From positions 303,280 through 367,279 of the forward strand of contig CAMXCT020000446.1 in the NCBI GenBank assembly GCA_947184155.2: a stretch of DNA of 64,000 nt. The letters are read 5' to 3'. Source of the DNA: Cladocopium goreaui (lineage: Eukaryota > Sar > Dinophyceae > Suessiales > Symbiodiniaceae). The translations under genes and the position numbers were made by a program. Positions 20,261 through 27,324 of this stretch are shown here, piece after piece (positions within the stretch are counted from its first letter, which is position 1; each line of letters opens with the position of its first letter). A model generated the notes under the pieces. It was given only the letters and a program-made list of their open reading frames with translations. It searched no databases and was not told the origin of the DNA.

Positions 20261-21154
20261 ATGGCAAACAAAGGAGCCTACGACGCCGTTGGAGCAACAG
20301 CATCGGCAGGGATACAAGAAAACGAAGAACCGCCTTCAAGCAGTAGAAGCATCTTAAAGAAATTTCTTAAATCATCCAAACCAGTCATCAAAGCAGTCGC
20401 CACAGCAGGAGGAACAGCAAAGGGAGGGTCAATAGGAGGACTAATAGCATCAAAACTGACAGACACCATCATACCCGACGAAGACGAGGAAGAGAAACCG
20501 TCCAAGATAAAACCAACACAAAAACTAATCAACAGACAAGTCAAAAAGGTAAATCACCAAAAGAAGTTAAAGGAGGAAAAATCAAAAATGAATGTAGATG
20601 TAGCGCCCGACACCGCAGAAGCAATGGACACTTCGGCAATACCAACAGCAGAAAAAAGGAAGCCCTTAAGCGTGAGACAGTCCAAAGCAAAGAGGCAGAA
20701 ACCAAAACCGCCAACGCAGGAGAAGAGAGAAATTCAGGAAGACCCATCCACAACCACCAAACCGCCCAAAGCAAGAAGAGTAAGAGGAAAGCAACCCCAA
20801 ACACAAGCATTAGGAGCAACAATCAACATCCCCCCCAAAGACAACAAGACACCCAATGTAGATGAAGCAGAAACAGCACAGGAAGAAACAGGGGCGTCAT
20901 CTTCATCAAAAGCACCAGTCAGGAAACCAACAATGAACAAAGCAATATCACCAAGCAAGGTAGGAATACAAGTGATAAGAGAGAAGTTTGAAGAGATGAA
21001 CAACAGCAAAAGCATAGACACAGGACACTATCAAAGGTTTCAAGAGGTATATGGTAAATGGAAATCAAGCAAGGGAGAGGAAAAGAAACAGCATCTAAAG
21101 GAAGCGAAGGAAGTTTACAAGTCAATCATCTATCCAAAATTAAAATCAAAATAA
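20261..21154 (+). CDS. basic viral protein with Gly/Ala hydrophobic patch, 297 aa
   Basis: Intact ORF; start ATG after CCACTAT. Residues about 33-65 contain FLKSSKPVIKAVATAGGTAK followed by GGSIGGLIASKL, a glycine/alanine-rich amphipathic patch. A long disordered basic region follows (KRQKPKPPTQEKREIQEDPS, KPPKARRVRGKQ), and a helical C-terminal end (YQRFQEVYGKWKSSKGEEKK). Minor virion proteins of some adenovirus-like and Polinton-like viruses combine a membrane-active patch with basic tails, so a virion or core protein is possible. That is inference from composition only. Convergent with the capsid gene that ends 49 bp away. Confidence 0.7.
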   Translation: MANKGAYDAVGATASAGIQENEEPPSSSRSILKKFLKSSKPVIKAVATAGGTAKGGSIGGLIASKLTDTIIPDEDEEEKPSKIKPTQKLINRQVKKVNHQKKLKEEKSKMNVDVAPDTAEAMDTSAIPTAEKRKPLSVRQSKAKRQKPKPPTQEKREIQEDPSTTTKPPKARRVRGKQPQTQALGATINIPPKDNKTPNVDEAETAQEETGASSSSKAPVRKPTMNKAISPSKVGIQVIREKFEEMNNSKSIDTGHYQRFQEVYGKWKSSKGEEKKQHLKEAKEVYKSIIYPKLKSK

Positions 21155-21202
21155 TTAATAAAATTATTCATTATAATCTTACATTTATCCACTAATATTT
21201 TT
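21155..21202. terminator. convergent gene junction
   Basis: A 48-bp AT-rich stretch separates the stops of the convergent 20261-21154 (+) and capsid (-) genes. AATTAATAAAATTATT and ATTTTTTTAG could serve as 3'-end signals on the two strands. No strong hairpin seen. Confidence 0.35.
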
Positions 21203-22609
21203 TTAGTCATAGAAAATGACAGATTGGGCTTTTATCTCCAAGATACATTCGTGTTCAATAACGATATACATTTTGTCAGGCATCAGTCCAGTATCAGTTC
21301 CGTTGTCTGTTGTATATAGGTCTGTTCCATACAATGGCTTAACACGGACAACCATATTTGAATTGTTCTTCAAATTCAGTCCAGTGTAATTGGCACTGTT
21401 GAGTTTCTTGAGGTTGAACCCCGCTAAAAAGGAATTCGTCCTATACATATGAGGTTTGATTGAAACGTGATTGTTTCGTGTTTCTTGTAGATGCTTGTAG
21501 TTGTCAGCAACCCCCATCGTTGGCATTTCGGGTATGACGGTATTACCAATACTCAACTGAAAGGACAAATCAATGTTTTCATAGTATCTTTGAGCAATTG
21601 ATGTTCCGCTTTCCCACGAAAGGGGATGATAAAGAAGGTTATGAGGTTTCAGCACTTCTTGGAAACCACCCTTATAACCAAAATTTGAATAGAAAGATAT
21701 GAAGATGTTATCTGCTTTACTGACATTTCTAACTATTGTCGTGAAGATGTCGGTGCTTCTACTTGTTGTTTGGGTTTGGACGGAAACGCTGTTGAAGGTT
21801 ATAGGTAAAGATTGCTTTTCCAAAATTTCAGCATAATCCGCAAAAAATCCATCATCAAGTCGGTGAATATCACAGGTGATGATGGGTTGCTCTATGTTCC
21901 ATAAGAATGAAGTATTCGTTGTGGTAAATCACCACTTAAATTAACGAGGGGTTCATTAGCATCACTGACCAAAGTTAGTTCAATGACAATCGGACAGTAT
22001 GATAAAGGAATAAAGTTTGATACATTGAAGAAGGGACAAGAAGGTCGGTAATAAACGGTCTTTTTGTTTTTAAACCCTCCGAAATTGTCAGGTTTCGCTT
22101 GGTCAATGACATTCTGGACTGTGTTTGAAACTGGGTTCGTTGCCAACTGCGTATATGTCAAAAATCGGTTTCCTTCATTGTAAAAGGTCTCACCAAAACC
22201 AAGATTGTCAGTATAGTTTCTTGAACCGTCATCTTGTAAAATATCCATCATTGCTTCGTTCGTATCTATTTTTTAAGTCAGGAATTTCAGCAATAACATT
22301 TGAACCCGCCATCACTCGCATTCGTTGAAAAAATGAGGATGGTTTATAGGCAGGTCTCAATTCCTTTGTTCCGTCATTGTCGGCATTGATGAGGGTAAAA
22401 CCTATCAAAAGACTTCGCAGATTTATCCATTCGTTTGCTCCACCCGTTAGGTTAAAGCGGATGACACTGTTTGAGTTGGATGAATAAGTAGAGACCGAAG
22501 AAGGGTAGAATGTTTTAATGCGTTTGTCTCTAATGTAGGACGCTCCACCTTTTAGTCTATACCGAAGGACATTTTCATTGAGAACATCTGTGATTTCCAA
22601 TGCTTCCAT
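21203..22609 (-). pseudogene. Polinton-like virus major capsid protein (double jelly roll), three frames
   Basis: About 469 codons from ATG 22609 to the stop at 21203. The segments fit PLV-type capsid proteins: WINLRSLLIGFTLINADNDG and SFFQRMRVMAGSNVIAEIPD (N part), NFIPLSYCPIVIELTLVSDA (middle), and IIT-C-D-x-LDDGFF followed by SLPITFNSVSVQTQTTSRST (C part), the conserved second jelly-roll entry. It would form the hexon-like trimers of an icosahedral shell. The frame changes twice. At about 22265 the A6 run reads on correctly with five As. Between about 21900 and 21925 the frame switches from ...LPQR to FLWNIEQ. Either indel decay or assembly error explains this. The start follows a weak version of the element's minus-strand promoter. 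The C-terminal ORF (206 aa, 21823-21203) and the N-terminal ORF (126 aa) are individually open. Confidence 0.85.
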
Positions 22610-22658
22610 ACTTGTATATATTCTATATAGATGTTTTTTAAATATCCGATATACTTAA

Positions 22659-23684
22659 TCAAGTTGTATCAAAGTTATATGTTTTAAATGTATGTTTGGT
22701 TTTCTTCCCTTTGTTTTGGGGTTTGTTTTCTATCGGTTTATTTTCGTTGTTCTTTATGTCTTTTCCGCTCCGAGACAACCGTTCAGGATGGTCTTTCTCA
22801 TACACTTTACATATACCGCATTGAAAACATGAGATAGACCATTCACATTGTTATAATATATAAAGTGTTTCAATGTTTTATGTGTTCATCCTGAACGGTA
22901 TGCATCAAAAATGAATACATAAAACACTTGTTGTCTTCATTTTTGATGTTGATACACGCTTTCTTTGAACCCATTTTGGTAAAGGTATGAATTGACCTCC
23001 ACGAGTTGGATTGTATTTGTCAAAGTTAAATTTTATCTTATCCATCTGTGTTAGGACTAATCCACTCTCCGACATTTCTAATACTTCCGCTTGATGTTCT
23101 ATGTCAGTTGCCATCTGGTTTAAGACGTTTGTTATTTCCTCTTCATTGGTTATTTCATATCTTCTGCTCCTAACTTCTCTCCTAACGACTTCGTTGGTTT
23201 TCTTGCTCTTGAAGTTGCTGAAAGTTTGTAATAAAACTTTCATTCCCTTATGTTTTCTCAAATTCTCTTTTATCTTGAAGTCTTGATATTTAAGATATTG
23301 GATTGCCTTGACGCCTTTGACCCTGATGTCGCTGATGGCATAAGATGATGTATAGTTCTTGAAGGCAGATTGTTCGTCGGTGATGGTTGCTTTGTATCTC
23401 TGTTGTATTCCTATTAGTGCTTTGTTCTTGTCTAAATCCACCCATTTTTTACCTTTTTTTTCTTTCAGTTCGTATCTTTTGTAGTCCATAGTTTGCCTTA
23501 TCTTGTTGAACTTGGTTTTCAATCTGTTCGTGATGGGTGTGTTTCTTTCAAAGTTGTAGGTCTTCTCACCTATCTTCAGTTTCTTAAGTTCTTCTCCATT
23601 CCGTTTCAATATCTCGCCTGTTTCACTTGATAAAATGTAATCTAAAACAATCTGGTCTGAGGTGTTCATTATATTATGTTCCAT
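22659..23684 (-). pseudogene. Polinton polymerase-associated N-domain protein, frameshifted
   Basis: The open frame begins further upstream, but ATG 23684 is preferred because TACTTAAAGAAA lies directly before it (23704-23716). The main frame runs to 22905 and includes KYNPTRGGQFIPLPKWVQRK. Just after this, in the next frame, comes KACINIKNEDNKCFMYS. Together these form a motif that I know from proteins encoded just upstream of, or fused to, B-family DNA polymerase in many Maverick/Polinton elements. A third frame piece from about 22840 to the TGA at 22659-22661 reads YEKDHPERLSRSGKDIKNNE, matching the PER[VI]S step that follows in that family, and ends in a basic tail. An inverted-repeat insertion (22778-22899) lies across the break. 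No polymerase domain follows. Confidence 0.65.
22778..22899. repeat. 13-bp inverted repeat flanking a 96-bp insert in a viral gene
   Basis: ACCGTTCAGGATG at 22778-22790 and its perfect inverse CATCCTGAACGGT at 22887-22899. The bases between (about 96 bp) are AT-rich and interrupt the reading frame of the polymerase-associated gene. It looks like a small MITE insertion. Confidence 0.6.
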
Positions 23685-23699
23685 ATTATTATTAGTGTA

Positions 23700-23717
23700 T
23701 GTTTCTTTAAGTAGTTT
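23700..23717 (-). promoter_or_regulatory. viral minus-strand promoter motif
   Basis: CTACTTAAAGAAACATACAC on the minus strand, about 20 bp before ATG 23684. It lies inside the longer open frame, which argues that the upstream 39 codons are not translated. Confidence 0.55.
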
Positions 23718-23917
23718 TTCAGTTGAATTTATCTGTTGAGGTTGTTGAGATTGATTGGATTGTTGGTTGTGTTGGTTTTCAATATTAGTCTGATTTTTCA
23801 AACCTTACACCCTCTCCCATATTCTCTATTCTATATAAGGTAATATTTCTTTAAGTAGTTTTGGATTTTGGTCTCCTGTTGGAATTTCTGGGATTGAGGT
23901 TTGAGTTCAACGTTTCA
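23718..23917 (-). other. remnant leader with another promoter motif
   Basis: The minus strand carries CTACTTAAAGAAATATTACC and a TATATAGAA block (about 23832-23866), then ATGGGAGAGGGTGTAAGG, which stops after 11 codons. Beyond it a Q/N-rich open stretch (NIENQHNQQSNQSQQPQQIN) continues toward 23717. It may be the wreck of a further small gene. Confidence 0.4.
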
Positions 23918-24265
23918 TCAATGGCGTCTGTTGCTCATACAAACGTTGGTTTGACGGTGTTTTGATAGATTTGATTTGCTTGTTATTGTGCGTCCGCAGT
24001 CAGGGCAGGTGAAAGGAGTTGATAATCTCTTTTGATAATACTTTGAAAAATAATTGGGGTCTAACGGTTTCTTGTCGTAAGATTCGTCGGGTTTATAACG
24101 ACTTCTTGAAGTCGTTAAAATAGCCTCTGGCTGTTACCATCTTGTGGATGTTGCTGTTGGTGGATTGTGGGGGTTGCTGGATTGGTGTAGTGCTGCCGCC
24201 ATTTGGTCGAAAAGGTCTTCGTCCATTTCTTGTTTCATACTGTTAATATACATATAGCAGGGCAT
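23918..24265 (-). pseudogene. C2HC zinc-finger viral protein with one in-frame TAA
   Basis: Behind a TACTTAAAGA motif (24290-24306 inverted) and a CTTATATAA block, ATG 24265 opens a frame that is interrupted once, by TAA at 24134-24136. The frame then runs on to TGA 23918-23920, 116 codons in all. The N-terminal part reads MDEDLFDQMAAALHQSS. The C-terminal part contains PFTCPDCGRTITSKSNLSKH followed by RQTNVC, a C2HC (C2H2-like) zinc finger. The frame is the same on both sides of the stop, so a single substitution could account for it. Likely DNA-binding if expressed; family not known. Confidence 0.6.
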
Positions 24266-24309
24266 ATTCAATTCTTAATTATATAAGGCGGTATGTCTTT
24301 AAGTATTTT

Positions 24310-24840
24310 CGGGTTTTATGTTGAATAATGGGGTGTCCTAACAAGTGTCCTCAAATGGTGTCAAAAGGGGTCAAACAAGAGCAGTTCAGGACACTTGTTG
24401 AAATACTGTTCCTACAGGTGTCTCAAAGATTTCATGTCGTGAATGTCTCATAAATTCTATGCCAGATTGCGCGGAAAGTCTCATAGCATTTTATGTCAGT
24501 TGTGTGCCAACCACGTCGTTGATGGTCGAGGTCAGGATTGAAGCGAAGCTGTAAAACATATGGATAAATCTATACAAAGTATAACAATCCGCCACCATCA
24601 ACTGGGAGATATGCTTTTTGGCAACTTCCACACCCCAGAGCGTGTCGCTCCCTCCCAGTTGATGGATTTTTAAAAATGAAACAACAAATTTAAATACATA
24701 TATATATATATACATATATGTTTGAAACCCTTTCCCGTTCCCATATTTTGGTGAGACCGTTGCGACGCTGTCCCTTCTGACAAACAGGGGGGTGAATGAG
24801 TGGGGTAGGGGGGATATAATTACTATATTATATGTGTGGG
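24310..24840. other. non-coding segment with short inverted repeats
   Basis: Contains AACAAGTGTCCT / AGGACACTTGTT (about 24339 and 24388) and a 14-bp perfect pair CCATCAACTGGGAG / CTCCCAGTTGATGG (about 24594 and 24653). An AT microsatellite lies near 24695-24720. No gene seen. Base composition rises in GC toward the NTPase gene, so a junction between viral and inserted DNA may lie near 24720-24840. Confidence 0.45.
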
Positions 24841-25094
24841 ATGTGTGCGCAGGGGAGAGTAGTCCGCCCCCTTCTCCTCCATCATGTCAATACCTCAGCG
24901 CAAGCGCTTCAACTGGTGGGTGGCATGAGGGAACGCAGAAACAAACAATGCGCGAAGATTGAAACTTCTGTGCTACAGCTTTGTTCATTTTGCTTTTTTT
25001 GACAAAATCATCACGTGCTCTGATGCTGATGCTCACACTTTTGCATCTCTCTGCTGTTCACTCTACACCCTGTACCTGTTCAAACTTACAGTGG

Positions 25095-26241
25095 CTACAG
25101 GCCGAACACAGTCTTCGCTGCCTCGGCTACACAATCGAATTGGAACTTGTACACTGCACCTGGTATGGGGGTGAAGAGGTTGGGTCTCACGAAATTCGCC
25201 ATGAAGTTCTGCTCATCTTTGCAGTGCTGGCGAATGTCCCTGTAGTCGACTGCTCCAACAAGCGCTTTGCTGTAGAGAACCTTCGCAGCCCTGAGACCTC
25301 CATCCTTGCCGTTGTGGGAGCAGTGCTCTTGAGATTCCTCTACTTTCTTCATCCACTCCTTCATCTCCTTCTTGCAAAATGCATCTTTGTCCTCCGCTCT
25401 CTTGAACTGTTGAAGGCTCTCGAAGGTTCGCGGGATGTTCTTGAGCATCTCTTCCGTGTGGCCCTTGGCGTGGATGTGCTGGAGGTACTCCTTGGCTTTC
25501 TCGAGTGGCATTTCCTCTGCCATCAGCTTCGCAAGCCTTGGCTCATTCACACTCAGAAGCTCCAAGATCTCGCTGGATGCTATGACTGCCGAAGCCACCC
25601 TCGCGTCGGCACAAAGCCACTTCACATCCTTGACGAGCTTGATGATGTTGATTGAGCTGAAAATTGGAACTGAGCTCGGCGTTGGCAAAAACAAATTCTG
25701 CACAGTCTTCACTGTTTTGTCTGCCCCCTCTACAGGCAATGTCGTGGGGTTCAACACCACATCCACCCCCACCTGCACCGGCGAGCCTGTCTGCTCCCGC
25801 ACCAACTTGAAGACTTCGATGACGATCTTCTCGCTGGTCTTGCTAGCGTCCCACCGGAGATGATGTGCAAAGAAGGGGAGACAAAGGACTGAATCTTTCA
25901 TCTGGCCATACATTGCGTCGTAGACGTTGCCATCCGTGAGCTTGAGGTAGAACGGGTTCGGCTTCTCTCTCAGGAAGTGCGACAAAGTGCTGGACTTCCC
26001 TGTGGATTTTAACCCAACGAGGCCGACCATTGAAGCTTTCTCCATCATGTACCTGTCAAACAGGCAAAACCGGTGGTCGTACAGGAGCCTCTGGTTAGAA
26101 GTATCCTCTGCGGATTTTGTGCGCCATCCGGTGGGTCTCAGTTGCATTCCACGCATAGGAGGCAAAGACGCCGACAACGGGCGTCCCAACGCCCAGCGGT
26201 GCTGCATTAGCGCGAAGCCACGCCCAAGCTCCGGAAGCCAT
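25095..26241 (-). CDS. P-loop NTPase (STAND/archaeal-ATPase-like) nested in the element
   Basis: An uninterrupted frame (25095 to about 26393) encodes a Walker A motif GLKSTGKSS after MEKASMVGLV. A hydrophobic strand with an acidic residue (SPVQVGVDVVLNP) is a candidate Walker B. Then come ASSEILELLSVNEPRLAKLM and MPLEKAKEYLQHIH, a helical layout like archaeal-type/STAND ATPases, and a lysine-rich C part. The first about 95 residues of that frame look like untranslated sequence. The adjacent frame from ATG 26241 reads MASGAWAWLRANAAPLGVGT...VFASYAWNATETHRMAHKIR up to about 26095, just where the NTPase frame becomes plausible, so a frameshift near 26100 probably joins them. It is GC-rich, intronless and unlike the viral genes: host-derived cargo or a later insertion. 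Confidence 0.65.
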
Positions 26242-26499
26242 GAGGAGTTTAGCGTTTTTGTCTGCACATGTTGAGCAACAGCCAGTGCTGCGAAATGCAA
26301 TGAGCAACAGGTCATGTCATGCAATGTGATGCAATGCAACACAAGACAGCAGAAGTCTGGGACTGCAAGAACACCAGTGCTGACGAGGTGCAATGAGGAT
26401 GCTGCTCACGAACTCAAAGGCTGTGATGATGTGCAAGAAGAGTTTGAAGGACATTGAGTCTCTGCCAAAGTCATGAAACAGTGGAACTTCCGATTAAAC

Positions 26500-26515
26500 A
26501 TATTATGAAGTAATC
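26500..26515 (-). repeat. 16-bp inverted match to the left arm
   Basis: ATATTATGAAGTAATC is the exact reverse complement of 16329-16344. It marks the right edge of the GC-rich NTPase segment, where AT-rich viral DNA resumes. Confidence 0.6.
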
Positions 26516-26562
26516 GTTGAGACCCAGACACCCATTTGAAGATATAGTCCCAGAACACTTTA

Positions 26563-26862
26563 ATGAACGAACATAAAGGTAGGAAATGTTCAAAATGTAA
26601 AACGACGCAAACTCTAGAAAACTTTGCTAATGGAAAGGCATTATGTAAAAAATGTTGTGAGTATAAACAGCATTATAAAGAAAATCACCGAGAAGAAGTA
26701 AGACAAAAAGAGCGGGAACGCTATGAACAATACAAACGACAAAAACTTGAGAAACAGAAAGAAAAGGTTGAATGTCCCATTTGTAAAATTGAGATTTCAA
26801 GAAACAAAATGTTAAGACACGAAAGAACCCAACGACATAAAAAAACACTTGAACAAACCTAA
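26563..26862 (+). CDS. viral zinc-finger protein, 99 aa
   Basis: Intact ORF. The N-terminal zinc ribbon CSKCKTTQTLENFANGKALC with CKKCCEY has the layout of small zinc modules common in phage and large-virus endonuclease-type proteins. A basic linker (KERERYEQYKRQKLEKQKEK) and a C-terminal C2H2 finger (CPICKIEISRNKMLRHERTQ, then RH) follow. Its low GC and lysine-rich usage match the left part of the element and show that viral sequence resumes right of the NTPase segment. Probable nucleic-acid binding; exact role unknown. Confidence 0.7.
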   Translation: MNEHKGRKCSKCKTTQTLENFANGKALCKKCCEYKQHYKENHREEVRQKERERYEQYKRQKLEKQKEKVECPICKIEISRNKMLRHERTQRHKKTLEQT

Positions 26863-27152
26863 CCCAAAACATATAGAACAACAAAAGAAAACTGATGAAG
26901 AAATGAAACGAATAAAACACCAAGAAATCATAGACTACCTTAACGCAACATTTCCCTCATATCCAGATGGTAAAATCACAACAACCTCAACAAATCCTAA
27001 CCACATTCAAACAGAAAGCCCCAGAAAAGTTAGCGACCAAAAAAAAACAGAACATACAACACATAAAACATCAAAGGGAAGGAAGAAACATTGAACAAGA
27101 ACATAAACAACATAACAGGCAAAACACCCTCAACAAAACCTACCCTCATTGA
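26849..27152 (+). pseudogene. decayed K/Q/N-rich viral coding remnant
   Basis: Two overlapping frames without ATG near their beginnings read KTDEEMKRIKHQEIIDYLNA (26849-27094) and QKAPEKLATKKKQNIQHIKH (26967-27152). The composition is that of the neighbouring viral genes, so they may be a frameshifted continuation of the 26563-26862 gene. No domain recognised. Confidence 0.4.
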
Positions 27153-27284
27153 AGCCAAACATTATTACAACAACCTAAAACATTTATATATATAGCAATA
27201 TAACCAAGAAGAAACAGTCAAACATTTCAGATTACAAGATTGAACAAAAACATAACAGCCTCCCACCTGACCTACAACCTGTCT

Positions 27285-27315
27285 TGTCCTAGCTTCCCCC
27301 TTCTACCATTGTTTT
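27285..27315 (-). repeat. right terminal inverted repeat
   Basis: Inverted copy of 16110-16140 with three differences. Followed at once by ATGGG (27316-27320), the second copy of the flanking duplication, or ATGGGA if the terminal A is counted to the target. Confidence 0.85.
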
Positions 27316-27324
27316 ATGGGATAC

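Larger units (their letters stand above)
16110..27315. mobile_element. endogenous Polinton-like virus element with TIRs and TSD
   Basis: The left end (16110-16140) and the inverted right end (27285-27315) match at 28 of 31 positions around an ATGGTA...AAGGGGGA core. A second, gapped block of similarity (TGTTATG...TTTTT...GTTCAAT) lies further in. ATGGG (or ATGGGA, one base being ambiguous) flanks both sides at 16105-16109 and 27316-27320, as expected of a 5-6 bp target duplication made by a retrovirus-type integrase. Contents: integrase, capsid protein, a Polinton polymerase-associated domain, zinc-finger proteins, unknown proteins and a nested GC-rich NTPase gene. No B-family polymerase, FtsK/HerA-type ATPase or protease was recognised, and several genes carry stops or frameshifts, so the copy is probably decayed or non-autonomous. 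Confidence 0.85.

Noticed and set aside
22255..22275. Programmed -1 frameshift at the A-run in the capsid gene
   Set aside because: The A-AAA-AAT heptamer is present, but a -1 slip leads straight into a TAG; only a +1 shift or one fewer A restores the frame.
24491..24715. 74-codon minus-strand frame beginning in an AT microsatellite
   Set aside because: It starts with codons from a TATATA run and contains an inverted repeat; nothing protein-like.
24960..25655. Plus-strand open frame with leucine-rich composition
   Set aside because: Antisense of the P-loop NTPase gene.
25095..26393. NTPase gene as the virus's packaging ATPase
   Set aside because: The Walker A context and the helical C part do not fit FtsK/HerA-type packaging ATPases, and GC content and codon use differ sharply from the viral genes.
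16105..27321. Element as an LTR retrotransposon because of the integrase
   Set aside because: No reverse transcriptase, RNase H or gag, and the ends are inverted rather than direct repeats; the capsid protein is of the DNA-virus type.
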